From positions 3,596,001-3,660,000 of the forward strand of contig NZ_OY970459.1 of assembly GCF_963853665.1 (NCBI RefSeq): DNA of 64,000 nucleotides. The letters run 5' to 3'. Position 1 is the first letter of the stretch, and each line of letters starts with the position of its first letter. The notes below the pieces were generated by a model. That model saw only the letters and a program-made list of their open reading frames with translations. It was not told the DNA's origin and made no database searches. This DNA comes from Mycobacterium decipiens. GTDB lineage: Bacteria; Actinomycetota; Actinomycetes; Mycobacteriales; Mycobacteriaceae. Of the stretch, positions 8,512-19,250 are shown in pieces. A program made the position numbers and the translations under genes.

Positions 8512-10085
8512 TGGCCGGCCACATGAATGCGCCGTGGTGGTCGCGCGCGGTCTTCTACCAGGTCTATCCGCGGTCGTTCTCCGACAGCACCGGTGATGGA
8601 GTCGGCGACCTGGACGGACTGGCGGCCCGGCTTGACCACCTGCAACGGCTCGGTGTCGATGCGATCTGGATCAACCCCGTCACCGTCTCGCCAATGGCAG
8701 ACCACGGATACGACGTCGCCGATCCCCGTGACATCGACCCGCTGTTCGGCGGTATGGCCGCGTTCGAACGGCTGATCTCGGCGGCACATCTGCGGGGCAT
8801 CAAGGTCACCATGGACGTGGTGCCCAACCACACCAGCTCGGCGCACCCCTGGTTTCAGGCCGCACTGGCGGCCGCCCCGGGCAGCCCAGCACGGGAACGC
8901 TATTTCTTTCGCGACGGTCGCGACCCCGACGGCACGCTCCCGCCGAACAACTGGGAATCGGTGTTTGGCGGACCGGCCTGGACACGGGTGGTCGAAGCGG
9001 ACGGCACTCCCGGCCAGTGGTATCTGCACCTTTTCGATACCGAGCAGCCCGATCTGAACTGGGACAACTCAGATGTCTTCGACGACTTCGAGAAGACGCT
9101 GCGCTTCTGGCTGGAACGCGGCGTGGACGGGTTCCGCATCGACGTGGCGCACGGCATGGCCAAGCCGGAAGGTCTGCCGGATTCGCAGGATCTTGGCATC
9201 GAGGTGCTGCACCACACCGATGACGACCCACGCTTCAACCACCCGGACGTGCACGCGATTCACCGCGGCATCCGGACGGTGATCGACGAGTACCCCGGAG
9301 CGGTGACCGTCGGCGAGGTGTGGGTGCACGACAACGCCCGGTGGGCGGAGTATCTGCGGCCCGACGAACTGCATCTCGGTTTCAATTTCCGGCTGGCGCG
9401 GATCGATTTCAACGCCGCCGAAATTCGCGACGCGGTGCGCAACTCGTTGGCCGCCGCGGCGATCGAAAATGCCACCCCCACCTGGACGCTGGCCAACCAC
9501 GACGTGGGACGCGAAGTCACCCGGTATGGCGGCGGCGAGATCGGGCTGCGCCGGGCGTGGGCAATGGCGCTGGTGCTGCTTGCCCTGCCGGGTGCGGTGT
9601 TCCTCTACAACGGTCAAGAACTGGGCTTGCCGGACGTGGAGCTGCCGGACGAGGCGCTGCAGGACCCGACCTGGGAACGCTCGGGACATACCGAACGCGG
9701 TCGCGATGGCTGCCGGGTCCCGATTCCGTGGTCGGGCCAGGACCCCCCATTCGGGTTTTCTACGTGCGCCGACACCTGGTTGCCGATGCCGCCGGAATGG
9801 GCGGCGCTGACCGTCGAAAAGCAGCTCGCCGATGCCGACTCAACGTTGTCGTTCTTCCGGCGCGCGCTCCAACTACGCAGGGAGCGTGCCGAATTCGACG
9901 GTGGTGACATCGAGTGGCTCACCGCACCGCGCAGTGCGCTGCTATTCCGCCGCCCCGGCGGGCTGGTGTGCGCCCTCAACGCCGGCGACCGGCCGCTCGC
10001 ACTGCCGGCGGGCGAGCTGCTGCTGGCCAGCTCGCCGTTGGTGGACGGCCGGTTGCCACCCAACGCCGCGGCCTGGCTGGTGTAG
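8511..10085 (+). CDS. aglA: Alpha-glucosidase, GH13 family
   Basis: 524-residue GH13 (alpha-amylase superfamily) enzyme, probably acting on small alpha-glucosides such as maltose, isomaltose or trehalose. The conserved regions are in order: DVVPNHTS, FRIDVAHG with nucleophile Asp211, VGEVW with acid/base Glu269 and LANHDVGR with Asp331. The C-terminal beta domain is present (LLFRRPGGLVCALN). The start is either the ATG at 8511, overlapping the glbO stop, or the ATG at 8523 (MNAPWW). Coupling to an oxygen-binding globin is conserved with H37Rv but has no obvious metabolic reason. Confidence 0.93.
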   Translation: MAGHMNAPWWSRAVFYQVYPRSFSDSTGDGVGDLDGLAARLDHLQRLGVDAIWINPVTVSPMADHGYDVADPRDIDPLFGGMAAFERLISAAHLRGIKVTMDVVPNHTSSAHPWFQAALAAAPGSPARERYFFRDGRDPDGTLPPNNWESVFGGPAWTRVVEADGTPGQWYLHLFDTEQPDLNWDNSDVFDDFEKTLRFWLERGVDGFRIDVAHGMAKPEGLPDSQDLGIEVLHHTDDDPRFNHPDVHAIHRGIRTVIDEYPGAVTVGEVWVHDNARWAEYLRPDELHLGFNFRLARIDFNAAEIRDAVRNSLAAAAIENATPTWTLANHDVGREVTRYGGGEIGLRRAWAMALVLLALPGAVFLYNGQELGLPDVELPDEALQDPTWERSGHTERGRDGCRVPIPWSGQDPPFGFSTCADTWLPMPPEWAALTVEKQLADADSTLSFFRRALQLRRERAEFDGGDIEWLTAPRSALLFRRPGGLVCALNAGDRPLALPAGELLLASSPLVDGRLPPNAAAWLV

Positions 10086-10161
10086 CAGGTAGGGGGATGG
10101 CCACGCGAGAGTCGTCGGTCGGCGCGGTAGCGCCGTCGGCGGTCAGCGATACCATCGGCCG

Positions 10162-10758
10162 ATGTCGGATACTCCGTTTGTCGAACCCTATCCCGAGCAG
10201 GGTCCCCCGTGGGGGGTGCCCGCACCAGACCGGGACGGATCGTCGCAGTCGGCACCCCCAACGACTCCGCGATCGCCCGGGCGGTGGTCTATCCTGGCGA
10301 CCCTAGCCGTTGCGGTCGTCGCGTTAGGCGTTGGCATCGTCGGGTGGTTCCACCCGCAACCGCACAGCGATCCAGTAGCGACTCCATCGGCGCCCACGTT
10401 CACCGACCAACAGGTTTCCGATGCGAAGGAACACGTCTGCGCCGCACACCGGATCGTGCGTCAGGCAGCCATTTTGAATACCAACCAAGCCAACCCGGTA
10501 CCCGGTGACCCTACCGGTGATCTAGCGGTGGCGGCCAACGCACGCCTCGCGCTCTATAGCGGCGGCGACTACCTCCTGAGGCGTCTCAGTGCGGAGCCCG
10601 CGACGCCCGCCGAGTTGAGCGATGCCGTCCGCTCACTCGCAAACGCTCTACAAGCGCTTGCGCTGAACTATCTCGCCGGAACCCCCGATTCCGTCGTCAC
10701 TCCCCTGCGGCTGGCACTGGAGGAAGACACCAGATCCGTCGATCCACTTTGCGTATGA
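10162..10758 (+). CDS. Proline-rich single-pass membrane protein (Rv2473-like)
   Basis: 198 residues. A Pro/Ser-rich cytoplasmic N-terminus (about 1-42) is followed by one membrane segment at about 44-63 (ILATLAVAVVALGVGIVGW) and an exported Ala-rich helical domain. That domain contains two cysteines (in KEHVCAAH and near the C-terminus in DPLCV) which could form a disulfide. This layout is common in paralogous mycobacterial membrane proteins of unknown role. It lies 76 bases after aglA on the same strand and may be in the same transcript. H37Rv has two annotated genes (Rv2472, Rv2473) at this place; only one is evident here. Confidence 0.75.
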   Translation: MSDTPFVEPYPEQGPPWGVPAPDRDGSSQSAPPTTPRSPGRWSILATLAVAVVALGVGIVGWFHPQPHSDPVATPSAPTFTDQQVSDAKEHVCAAHRIVRQAAILNTNQANPVPGDPTGDLAVAANARLALYSGGDYLLRRLSAEPATPAELSDAVRSLANALQALALNYLAGTPDSVVTPLRLALEEDTRSVDPLCV

Positions 10759-10867
10759 CTGCGACCCAGCGGAACCGAAATCCGGGTACGTCACCACCTG
10801 TTGCCCGATCCGCAACGGGCACTGTCACAGGCGATCCGGGCGGGATTCGATCTCGAATCGGTCGGCG

Positions 10868-11554
10868 TCACCGCAGCACCAGCGCCGCATGGCCGCGGCG
10901 CCGGTAAACCGAGCCGAAGCGGGCGTCGAGACGCAACCACGTCGGCAGGATCCGTACCCGGATCATCTCGTCCGCGTCGATCGCTTCCGGTGACTGCGGC
11001 AGGAAACCCATTGCGGTCAAAGCGAACACGCAGCGCATTGGCAGCCCCACGACGACGTCCGCCGAGCTGACCTGAACGACCTCCTGGTCGAGCAGCGAGA
11101 CCGGCGGACCATGGGAGCTGCCGTGCTCCTTGGCCAGCCGCGCGCCACGCTGCGCCAGGTCCAGCACCACCCGGGCCGGTACGTCGTCAAGGTGGGTGAA
11201 GCCGGATTCCGGGGGTAACCCACCCCGCCACGCCGAGTCCATCGAGTAACCGGGATCGACATAGCCCGCGGCATCCATTATGGCCAAACCGTGCGCCAGT
11301 CCCGGTGCCCCCACCGACAGATCATCGGGTCGCACTTTGCCGGCCACCACCCGACTGGCCAGCACATCGAAACCCGTTGCTACCCAAGCCGATAGCAATC
11401 CGGCAGACCGTGCGCGTATTCGGATGACCGCGGCATCGTCGAGCCGCAGCGCGTGATCCACGAACGTGGCCAGATCCGCGCGCTGGGCCGGGTCGGGAAG
11501 CCACAACCCACGCTCGGCTCCGTCCCGGATTTCCTCCCCTATTCCCGTAGCCAC
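10868..11554 (-). CDS. Conserved hypothetical protein (Rv2474c type)
   Basis: 228 residues from a GTG at 11552-11554, overlapping the 3' end of the thioesterase-like gene by 16 bases. No membrane segment, signal peptide or familiar catalytic motif is apparent. The C-terminal part (SSADVVVGLPMRCVFALTAMGFLP) is the most hydrophobic but reads like a buried strand-helix. It is the third gene of the gdh operon, which suggests a link to that operon's job but does not prove one. Function unknown. Confidence 0.7.
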   Translation of the reverse strand: MATGIGEEIRDGAERGLWLPDPAQRADLATFVDHALRLDDAAVIRIRARSAGLLSAWVATGFDVLASRVVAGKVRPDDLSVGAPGLAHGLAIMDAAGYVDPGYSMDSAWRGGLPPESGFTHLDDVPARVVLDLAQRGARLAKEHGSSHGPPVSLLDQEVVQVSSADVVVGLPMRCVFALTAMGFLPQSPEAIDADEMIRVRILPTWLRLDARFGSVYRRRGHAALVLR

Positions 11555-11955
11555 CGTTGCAGGTACTCCCGATGATGTGGCGATAGTCGCACCAACCGCT
11601 GTTCCTCGATGTGGAACGCGGCCAGTTGTGACTCGGCGATGACGGCGGGCTTCGAAGCGAGCTCGGCGTTGACCGACCGCACCTCGTACCCAAGCGTGAA
11701 GTCGACCGCCCGCAGCCGCTTCACCCAGATCGTCACCTGCAGCGGCGAATCAGCCAACCGCAGTTGGCCCTTGTAGGTCACCCGGACATCGGCGATCAGC
11801 AGACCGGTGGAGGTGATGTCGGCGCCAAAAGCGTCCTTGAGAAACGGGACCCGCGCCTCTTCGAGAATCGTGACCATGGTGGCGTGGTTGACATGCTGGT
11901 ACATGTCGATGTCGGACCAACGCACTCCCACCGGCGCGACGAACCCGACGCTCAC
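11539..11955 (-). CDS. Hotdog-fold acyl-CoA thioesterase-like protein (Rv2475c type)
   Basis: 138 residues. The 4-hydroxybenzoyl-CoA thioesterase (4HBT) pattern is clear at the N-terminus: [25 protein letters not shown] contains the family Asp in [12 protein letters not shown] use the GTG at 11953-11955, which overlaps the gdh stop in a GTGA tetranucleotide and gives the 138-residue length of the homologue. It probably hydrolyses acyl-CoA; the substrate is unknown. It is translationally coupled to gdh upstream and to the unknown protein gene downstream. Confidence 0.85.
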   Translation of the reverse strand: MSVGFVAPVGVRWSDIDMYQHVNHATMVTILEEARVPFLKDAFGADITSTGLLIADVRVTYKGQLRLADSPLQVTIWVKRLRAVDFTLGYEVRSVNAELASKPAVIAESQLAAFHIEEQRLVRLSPHHREYLQRWLRE

Positions 11956-14900
11956 CCCGAAATTCCTCGCCCGCTCGTTCGTGTCATGCGGCGGATCTGC
12001 CGCGCCGCCACTGACAGCGTCGCCAAATCCGTCTGACCACTGTCGCGGATGTCGTCGAGCGTCCGGCGCGCCCGCGCCACCCGGGAGGCGCTGAGGTGTT
12101 CCCACTCGGCGATCTTCTCTGCACTGCTCTCGTCGGGCTCCCCCACGGCTAGCACATCGAAGCACAACGACCGCAGCGCACCGTAGATGTCGTCACGAAT
12201 CGCCAAGCGCGCCAACGAATGCCACCGATCGTTTCGGGGCAGATGGGACACCGCGGTCAGCAGGCTGTCGGTGCCCAGCCGGTCCATCAGAGCGAAATAG
12301 GTATCAGCGACCTCGGCTGCGTCGATGTCAGCGATGTCGGCGATGTCGATAATATCGAGCAGGCTGTAGCGGTATAGGCCGGTTGCGACCCGGTAGGCCA
12401 AGTCTTCTGCCACACCAAGCGATGCGAATTCCGCGGCCGTTTTTTCGACAATGGCCTTGTCGTCGCCACGCAACCACTCCGACATGCGCGGCGTCAGTGC
12501 TTTGACCATTGCTGCGAATCGGTTGATCTCGGCGCCGACGGCCAACGGCTGCGGACGGTAGTTGAGCAGCCAGCGCCCGGCACGGTCGATCAGCCGACGG
12601 GTGTCGAGCGTCAACCGGTCCGACAGCGCAACAGGCAAGTTCGCCGCACGGATCCGACGCCAAATGTGACCCACCCCGAAGATGGCATCGATGGCGACAT
12701 AGGTGCGCACGGCGTCGATCGGCGTGACACCAACGTCTTCGGCGATCCGGAATGCATAAGTGATGCCGGCGGTGTCCACCAGGTCATTGATCAGCATGGT
12801 GGTGACGATCTCGCGGCGCAACTGGTGGGAACGGATCTCCGGGGTGAACCGTTCGCGCAGCGGCGTCGGGAAGTACCCGGGCAGCCTGGAGGCGAAGACA
12901 TCCTGGTCCGGCAGCTCGGTGGCCAGTACCTCCTCTTTGAGCCCGAGCTTGACGTGCGCCATCAGGGTGGCGAGTTCGGGCGAGGTGAGCCCAATTCCGG
13001 CCTCGGAGCGCCGCGCGATCTCCTTCTCCGAGGGCAGCGCCTCCAATTCGCGGTTGACCCCCCGCTCGGCCACCAGGTACTTGATCTGCATCGCGTGCAC
13101 CGGTAGCAGGCTGGCCGCGTTGGCGCGGCTGGTGCCCATCAAGTCGTTCTGATGTTCGTTGTCGGTGAGCACCAGCTGGGCGACCTCATCGGTCATCGAC
13201 TCCAGCAGCTGTGTGCGTTCGTCGGCTCGAACCTTGCCCGCGCTCACCAGCGAGTCGATCAGGATCTTGATGTTGACCTCATGATCCGAGCAGTCCACGC
13301 CGGCCGAGTTGTCCAGCGCGTCGGTGTTGATCCGGCCGCCTGACAGGTCGAATTCGACGCGGCCCAATGCCGTAACTCCGAGATTGCCGCCTTCGCCAAT
13401 GACTTTGGCGCGCACTTGGTTCGCGTTAACCCGTACCGGATCGTTGGCGCGATCGCCGACATCGGCGTCCGACTCGGACTCGGCCTTGATGTACGTGCCG
13501 ATGCCGCCGTTGAAGAACAGGTCCACCGGCGCCTGCAGTATCGCCCGGATCAGGTTGGGCGGCGCCATCTCGACGACCCCGCCCTCGACCGAGCTCTCGA
13601 TGCCGAGGGCGGCGCGGACCTGCGCGCTGACCGGGATGACTTTCTGCTCGCGGCTGTACACGCCGCCACCCTCGCTGATTAGGGATTTGTCGTAGTCGTT
13701 CCAGCTGGACCGAGGCAGCTCGAACATCCGCCGGCGTTCCGCCCACGACACCGCGGCGTCGGGGTTCGGGTCGAGGAAGACGTGCCGGTGGTCGAAGGCG
13801 GCGATCAGCCGGATGTGTTTGCTCAGCAGCATGCCGTTGCCGAACACGTCGCCGCTCATGTCGCCGATGCCCACGACGGTGAAGTCCTCGGTCTGGGTGT
13901 CGACCCCGATCTCCCGGAAATGCCGTTTGACGGCCTCCCAGGCTCCCCGGGCCGTGATGCCCATCACCTTGTGGTCGTAACCCACCGATCCGCCCGAAGC
14001 GAACGCGTCGCCCAGCCAGAATCCATAGGACTTGGCGACATCGTTGGCAATGTCGGAGAAGGTGGCAGTGCCTTTGTCCGCGGCCACCACGAGGTAGGCG
14101 TCGTCGCCGTCACGCCGCACCACCTCGGGTGGTGGGTTGACGCCTCCGGTCGCATGGTCGACGTTGTCGGTGACGTCGAGCAACCCCGAGATGAACAGCT
14201 GATAGCAAGCGACCCCTTCGGCGCGGGTGGCGTCGCGGTCGGTAGCGGGGTCGCCGGTTGGCAGCGACGGACGCTTGACGACGAAGCCGCCCTTGGCGCC
14301 GACCGGCACGATGACAGCGTTTTTCACCGCTTGCGCCTTGACCAGGCCGAGGATTTCGGTACGGAAGTCGTCGCGGCGATCCGACCAGCGCAGCCCACCC
14401 CGTGCTACGGGGCCGAACCTCAGGTGCACACCTTCAACGCGGGGTGAGTACACGAAGATCTCGAATTTGGGGCGCGGCAGCGGAAGTTCGTCGATCAGTT
14501 GGGCATTGAGTTTCAGCGCGAGCACGTCCTTGCTGCGAGCCGAATCCTGGCTTGTTACAAAGTAATTGGTGCGCAACGTGGCCTGAACCAGCGACGCGAA
14601 GGCACGTAGGATACGGTCGGTGTCCAGGCTCACCAGCGCGTCGATGTCCGCGGCGACAGCGGCCGCGGCAGCTTGGGCATCGCGGTTACTCGGCGATCCC
14701 GACGGCACCGGAACGAAAAGCGCTTCGAACAGATCGACCAAGGACCGAACGGTGGCGGGGTGCTCGTTGAGCACCGATTCGATGTAGGACTGGCTGTACG
14801 GGAAGCCCGCCTGTCGTAGGTACTTCGCGTAGGCACGCAGCAACACGACCTGCTGCCAGCTCAGCCCGGCGCGCATCACCAACTCGTTGAATCGGTCGAT

Positions 14901-16820
14901 CTCGACCCGGCCATGCCAGATCGCGGTCACCGCCTCGGCGAATCGCTGCGCTGTGGCGTTCCGCTCGGCGACGGTCGAGGCCAGCGGGATGGTGGGATGC
15001 GGCGAGATCTTGAACTGATAGATCCACACCGGCAAGCCGTCCGGCCGGGTGACGGTGAATGGCCGCTCTTCGAGCACCACGACGCCCATGCTCTGCAGCA
15101 TCGGGAGCAGCTGACTCAGCGAGGCGGTGCGTCCACCGAGGAACCAGGTCAGTTGCGCGACTCCCTGCTCGTCGCGTTCGGAGAACACCAGCTTGACCGA
15201 ATCGTCGGTCAGCTCGGCGATGACGGCGATATCGCCAATGGCATCGGCCGGGGTCACGGCCTGCTTATAGGCCTCGGGGAAGGCGGCGGCGTAATGCTCG
15301 GCGTCGGCGTGTCCGACCGAACCGGTCGCTGCGGCGCCGATCAGCCGGTCGGCCCAGGTTCGCGCGGCTTCGGTCAGCAGGCCCTGGATCCGGATCCGGT
15401 TTGCTTCGGAGACATCGACGGGCGGGAAAGCGGTGCCCGCTCTGCCCGCCGCGCCTTCTTCGGGTAGGCGCACCATGAAATGCATGAGCGCCCAGGGTGA
15501 TTCACTGACCCGAGCGGTGAACTCCAATCGCGTGCCCCCGAATTCGCGGACCAGGATGTCCTCGATCTGCAAGCGCACGGGGGTGGTGTAGCGATCTCGG
15601 GGTACATAGACCAGGCACGAGACGAAGTACTGCAGCCGATCCGCGCGCAGGAACAACAACGCCTGCCGTTGCGATCCGAGGTCGACCACGGCCTTGGCCA
15701 TCGTCAGCAGCCGCTGGGCGCTCAGGGTGAACAGCTCTGGGCGCGGAACGGTCTGGATGACGTCGAGCAGCAGCTGGCCCGGGTGGCTCGGATCGCTTTC
15801 GGCCAGCGCGAGCGCCTCGCGAACCCGGCGCGAGATCGTCGGGATTTCCAGCACGTCCGCATTCATGGCGGCGACGCTGAAGAGCCCGACGAAGCGGTGC
15901 TCGACGACGCTGCCGTCGACGTATTCGCGGACCGCGATGGCATAGGGATAGGCGCCGTAGCGCAGGTAGCTGCCGACGCGCGCTTGGGCCAAGACCAACA
16001 ATTTGTCCTCGTCGGTCAGCCGGGGGCGCGAACCAGTGCGGTCGCGTAGCACACCCATGCCGCTCGACCCCTCGCCGTAGACCGTCCCGTCAGCCACCCG
16101 GCACCGCTGGTAGCCCAGCAGCAGGAAGTTCCCGTCACCCAGCCAGCGCAACAGTTCCCCGACATCCTGGCGGTCAGGAGCCGAAAAGCGGCCGTCGGAA
16201 TTGGCTTCGACTTCTCCCGCCAGCTCGCTCAGGGTGGCGCTCAGCGCCACGGCGTCAGTGGCGACGCGCTGGACGTCGGCCAGCACTTTGGGCAGCAGCA
16301 GTTCGACCTCGGCAAGCGCCTTGCTGTCGACGGAGGGCGAGAGCGCAACGTGCATCCAGGCCTCGCCCAGGTACGGCGAGGTACCGTCGGCTTTCGGTCG
16401 GACGCGCAGCAGTTCTCCCGTCGCGCTGCGGTGCACCTCAAACACCGGGGTCAGGATCGCCGTGTAGGGCACCCCGAGCCGGTGTAGCAGCACCGTGACC
16501 GAATCCATCAGCATGCTGCCGTGCTCTGTGACCACCTGCAGCGCGGGCCCGTACCCGGCGGGGTCCTCCGCCGGGTACACCGCGACACAGCTCTCACCGG
16601 CCGGCCGGTGAGAGCCAAGCCGGTAGTGTGCGCTCAGCATGGCCGGCGTCACCAGGGCAGCGGGAACCCGACCGGCTCCGGCGGCTTCCGACGAGTCGTC
16701 GCGCGGTCCTCGATAGCTGTCGATGTAGGCCTTCGAGATCCAGTCAGGAATGTCCAAACTCTGCGTGAACGTGGTCCACGCTTCGACGTCCTGCTGCTTA
16801 GCCTCGGGATCGATCGTCAT
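11952..16820 (-). CDS. gdh: NAD-dependent glutamate dehydrogenase, large (GDH_180) type
   Basis: 1,622-residue enzyme converting glutamate to 2-oxoglutarate and ammonia with NAD. Length and sequence fit the L-GDH class of mycobacteria and streptomycetes. The catalytic domain is in the middle: [12 protein letters not shown] places the substrate lysine near residue 843, followed by the dinucleotide-binding [15 protein letters not shown] and then GGIGTYIKA. Long N- and C-terminal regulatory domains flank it. In mycobacteria the FHA protein GarA, under PknG control, inhibits this enzyme. The start at 16820 (MTIDPEAK) matches the known protein; an ATG 15 bases upstream is possible. It heads a three-gene operon with 4- and 16-base overlaps. 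Confidence 0.95.
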   Translation of the reverse strand: MTIDPEAKQQDVEAWTTFTQSLDIPDWISKAYIDSYRGPRDDSSEAAGAGRVPAALVTPAMLSAHYRLGSHRPAGESCVAVYPAEDPAGYGPALQVVTEHGSMLMDSVTVLLHRLGVPYTAILTPVFEVHRSATGELLRVRPKADGTSPYLGEAWMHVALSPSVDSKALAEVELLLPKVLADVQRVATDAVALSATLSELAGEVEANSDGRFSAPDRQDVGELLRWLGDGNFLLLGYQRCRVADGTVYGEGSSGMGVLRDRTGSRPRLTDEDKLLVLAQARVGSYLRYGAYPYAIAVREYVDGSVVEHRFVGLFSVAAMNADVLEIPTISRRVREALALAESDPSHPGQLLLDVIQTVPRPELFTLSAQRLLTMAKAVVDLGSQRQALLFLRADRLQYFVSCLVYVPRDRYTTPVRLQIEDILVREFGGTRLEFTARVSESPWALMHFMVRLPEEGAAGRAGTAFPPVDVSEANRIRIQGLLTEAARTWADRLIGAAATGSVGHADAEHYAAAFPEAYKQAVTPADAIGDIAVIAELTDDSVKLVFSERDEQGVAQLTWFLGGRTASLSQLLPMLQSMGVVVLEERPFTVTRPDGLPVWIYQFKISPHPTIPLASTVAERNATAQRFAEAVTAIWHGRVEIDRFNELVMRAGLSWQQVVLLRAYAKYLRQAGFPYSQSYIESVLNEHPATVRSLVDLFEALFVPVPSGSPSNRDAQAAAAAVAADIDALVSLDTDRILRAFASLVQATLRTNYFVTSQDSARSKDVLALKLNAQLIDELPLPRPKFEIFVYSPRVEGVHLRFGPVARGGLRWSDRRDDFRTEILGLVKAQAVKNAVIVPVGAKGGFVVKRPSLPTGDPATDRDATRAEGVACYQLFISGLLDVTDNVDHATGGVNPPPEVVRRDGDDAYLVVAADKGTATFSDIANDVAKSYGFWLGDAFASGGSVGYDHKVMGITARGAWEAVKRHFREIGVDTQTEDFTVVGIGDMSGDVFGNGMLLSKHIRLIAAFDHRHVFLDPNPDAAVSWAERRRMFELPRSSWNDYDKSLISEGGGVYSREQKVIPVSAQVRAALGIESSVEGGVVEMAPPNLIRAILQAPVDLFFNGGIGTYIKAESESDADVGDRANDPVRVNANQVRAKVIGEGGNLGVTALGRVEFDLSGGRINTDALDNSAGVDCSDHEVNIKILIDSLVSAGKVRADERTQLLESMTDEVAQLVLTDNEHQNDLMGTSRANAASLLPVHAMQIKYLVAERGVNRELEALPSEKEIARRSEAGIGLTSPELATLMAHVKLGLKEEVLATELPDQDVFASRLPGYFPTPLRERFTPEIRSHQLRREIVTTMLINDLVDTAGITYAFRIAEDVGVTPIDAVRTYVAIDAIFGVGHIWRRIRAANLPVALSDRLTLDTRRLIDRAGRWLLNYRPQPLAVGAEINRFAAMVKALTPRMSEWLRGDDKAIVEKTAAEFASLGVAEDLAYRVATGLYRYSLLDIIDIADIADIDAAEVADTYFALMDRLGTDSLLTAVSHLPRNDRWHSLARLAIRDDIYGALRSLCFDVLAVGEPDESSAEKIAEWEHLSASRVARARRTLDDIRDSGQTDLATLSVAARQIRRMTRTSGRGISG

Positions 16821-16872
16821 GCCGATTGCTCCCAACTCACGACGGACACTGGCGCGCTGCTCAAAGCCCCCT

Positions 16873-16966
16873 CCTCAACGGCCGCGTCGACCGCATCGTC
16901 GCGGGGCGGTGCTCAATCGCCCCCCGTCCTCAGCGGCCGCGTCGGCCGCATCGTCGCGGGGCGGTG
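16873..16966. repeat. Two-copy direct repeat, 55-bp period, MIRU-like
   Basis: Two 39-base copies (16873-16911 and 16928-16966) differ at only two positions and are separated by 16 bases. Each holds the core CGCATCGTCGCGGGGCGGTG. On the minus strand, the direction of both flanking genes, a copy reads CGCGACGATGCGGTCGACG and ends in TTGAGGAGG or CTGAGGACG. This resembles the GACGATGC...TGAGGAGG pattern of mycobacterial interspersed repetitive units, though it is not identical to a MIRU I can name. It fills most of the 158-base gap between ettA and gdh. Confidence 0.65.
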
Positions 16967-16978
16967 GCAGAGCTGACA

Positions 16979-18655
16979 TTAGTCGCGCGTCAGCTTGCGG
17001 TGGGTAACCCTATGCGGACGCGCGGCTTCGACACCGAGTCGGTCGACCTTGTTCTCTTCGTAGGCACCGAAGTTGCCCTCGAACCAAAACCACTTGGCCT
17101 CGTTTTCGTCGTCACCCTCCCACGCCAGGATGTGTGTGCACGTGCGGTCGAGGAACCAGCGATCGTGCGAAATCACCACGGCGCAACCGGGGAAGTTCAC
17201 CAGAGCATTCTCCAACGAGCCCAGGGTCTCGACGTCCAGATCATTGGTCGGCTCGTCCAGCAGGATCAGGTTGCCGCCCTGCTTGAGCGTCAACGCAAGG
17301 TTGAGCCTGTTGCGCTCGCCACCGGACAGCACCCCGGCCGGCTTTTGCTGGTCCGGCCCCTTGAACCCGAACGCCGACACGTATGCCCGCGACGGCACTT
17401 CGGTTTGCCCGACCTCGATGTAGTCCAGACCGTCCGAGACGGCTTCCCACACGGTCTTCTTCGGATCGATGCCCGCACGGGCCTGGTCCACGTAGCTCAG
17501 CTTGACGGTCTCGCCGACCTTGACGCTGCCGCTGTCCGGCTCCTCGAGCCCGACGATGGTTTTGAACAGTGTCGTCTTGCCGACCCCGTTGGGCCCGATG
17601 ACGCCAACGATGCCATTGCGGGGCAGGGTGAATGACAGGTCCTTGATCAGGGTGCGTCCCTCGTAGCCCTTGTCGAGGTGGTCGACCTCGACCACCACCG
17701 AGCCCAGCCGGGGCCCGACCGGGATCTGTATTTCCTCGAAATCGAGTTTGCGGGTCTTCTCCGCCTCTGCGGCCATCTCCTCGTAGCGCTGTAGCCGCGC
17801 CTTGCTCTTGGCCTGGCGTGCTTTGGCCCCGGACCGCACCCAGGCCAACTCCTCGGTGAGCCGCTTCTGCAGCTTGGCGTCTTTGCGCCCTTGCACCGCC
17901 AGCCGCTCGGCCTTCTTCTCCAGGTAGGTCGAGTAGTTGCCCTCGTAGGGATATGCACGACCGCGATCCAGCTCCAGGATCCATTCGGCGACGTTGTCCA
18001 GGAAGTACCGGTCGTGGGTGACGGCCAAGATCGCACCGGCGTAGCCGGCCAGATGTTGTTCGAGCCACTGCACGCTTTCCGCGTCGAGGTGGTTGGTCGG
18101 CTCGTCGAGCAACAGCAGGTCGGGTTTGGATAGCAGCAGTTTGCACAGCGCGACGCGACGGCGCTCACCACCGGACAGGTTGGTTACCGGCTCGTCCGGC
18201 GGCGGACAGCGCAGCGCATCCATGGCCTGCTCGAGCTGTGCGTCGAGGTCCCAAGCGTCGGCGTGGTCCAGTTCCTCTTGCAGCCGGCCCATCTCCTCCA
18301 TCAACTCGTCGGAGTAGTCGGTGGCCATCAATTCGGCAACCTCGTTGAAGCGGTCGAGCTTGATCTTGATGTCGCCCATGCCCTCTTCGACGTTGCCGCG
18401 GACGGTCTTCTCCTCGTTCAGCGGCGGCTCCTGCTGCAGGATGCCCACGGTGGCGCCGGTGGCCAGGAAGGCGTCGCCGTTGTTCGCCTTGTCCAGTCCG
18501 GCCATGATCCGCAAGACGCTCGACTTACCGGCCCCGTTGGGACCAACCACGCCGATTTTGGCGCCGGGGAAGAAGCTCAACGTGACATCGTCGAGGATCA
18601 GCTTGTCGCCGTGCGCCTTGCGGACCTTCTTCATCGTGTAGATGAACTCAGCCAT
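16979..18655 (-). CDS. ettA: ABC-F translation factor EttA
   Basis: 558-residue soluble ABC-F ATPase with two nucleotide-binding domains and no membrane segments. First domain: Walker A GPNGAGKS at 38-45, signature LSGGERRR, Walker B LLLLDEPTNHLD. A basic linker follows (SKARLQRYEEMAAEAEKTRK, the P-site tRNA-interaction region). Second domain: GPNGVGKT, LSGGERNR, LILLDEPTNDLD. EttA gates entry of ribosomes into elongation according to ATP status. The homologue Rv2477c has been described as a ribosome-associated ATPase. It lies between gdh and the SSB-like gene on the same strand, separated by 158 and 79 bases. Confidence 0.95.
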   Translation of the reverse strand: MAEFIYTMKKVRKAHGDKLILDDVTLSFFPGAKIGVVGPNGAGKSSVLRIMAGLDKANNGDAFLATGATVGILQQEPPLNEEKTVRGNVEEGMGDIKIKLDRFNEVAELMATDYSDELMEEMGRLQEELDHADAWDLDAQLEQAMDALRCPPPDEPVTNLSGGERRRVALCKLLLSKPDLLLLDEPTNHLDAESVQWLEQHLAGYAGAILAVTHDRYFLDNVAEWILELDRGRAYPYEGNYSTYLEKKAERLAVQGRKDAKLQKRLTEELAWVRSGAKARQAKSKARLQRYEEMAAEAEKTRKLDFEEIQIPVGPRLGSVVVEVDHLDKGYEGRTLIKDLSFTLPRNGIVGVIGPNGVGKTTLFKTIVGLEEPDSGSVKVGETVKLSYVDQARAGIDPKKTVWEAVSDGLDYIEVGQTEVPSRAYVSAFGFKGPDQQKPAGVLSGGERNRLNLALTLKQGGNLILLDEPTNDLDVETLGSLENALVNFPGCAVVISHDRWFLDRTCTHILAWEGDDENEAKWFWFEGNFGAYEENKVDRLGVEAARPHRVTHRKLTRD

Positions 18656-18734
18656 GCCGGGGTGTTGCCTTTCTGGTCTTTCGGATTACCTCGCGGACCA
18701 TCCTAGGCACCGCCGGACAGCGCCGAGTCGACCC

Positions 18735-19250
18735 CTAAGCCGACATGGGCAGCGGGTTGGGGCTAGCGGCGGCGTCCCCGACCGCCACATCGGGAACCGG
18801 GTCAACCGCGGAGGCTGGCACATCGGCGGCGCCGGCGACCCCGGACGCCCCCGTTGTCGTGGCCGCCGTGGGGTCATCGGCGCTCGGGCCGGTGTAGGCC
18901 GGCTTCTCGATGCGCACGATCACCCGCGACAAATCGGGCCCCACCGACGTCGCCCGCATCTGAAGCGACGAGCGACGTATGCCGTCACGGTCCTCGTACT
19001 CGCTGGTGTACACATGACCCACCACAATCACCGGTGCGCCCTTGCCCAACGCCGCGCCCACCCCGGTGACAAGCCTTCCCCAGCAGTTGACGGTAATAAA
19101 CAGGGAGTTGCCGGGCTCCCAACCGCCGTCACTGGTGCGCCGGCGCGAATTGCTGGCCACCCGGAACCTAACCACCTCTTGGGCACCGACCTTGCGGCGC
19201 TGCAGATCGTTGACGATGTGACCGACCACGGTCAGTGATGTTTCGAACAT
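18735..19250 (-). CDS. Second SSB-like single-stranded DNA-binding protein (Rv2478c type)
   Basis: 171 residues: an N-terminal OB-fold (about 1-110; TVVGHIVNDLQRRK, VRFRVASNSRR, SLFITVNCWG) and an Ala/Pro-rich disordered tail. The tail does not end in the acidic DDDIPF-type tip of replicative SSB, so it probably does not recruit the same partners. It is the mycobacterial SSB paralogue (SsbB type), linked in other species to recombination and stress. A good ribosome-binding site (AAAGGAAAGAG) precedes the ATG at 19248-19250. The leader contains a strong hairpin about 130-155 bases upstream. Confidence 0.9.
   Translation of the reverse strand: MFETSLTVVGHIVNDLQRRKVGAQEVVRFRVASNSRRRTSDGGWEPGNSLFITVNCWGRLVTGVGAALGKGAPVIVVGHVYTSEYEDRDGIRRSSLQMRATSVGPDLSRVIVRIEKPAYTGPSADDPTAATTTGASGVAGAADVPASAVDPVPDVAVGDAAASPNPLPMSA

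Noticed and set aside
10801..11070. An 89-codon plus-strand ORF after the Rv2473-like gene
   Set aside because: No ribosome-binding site, Arg/Ser-rich product, and most of it is antisense to the unknown gene at 10868-11554.
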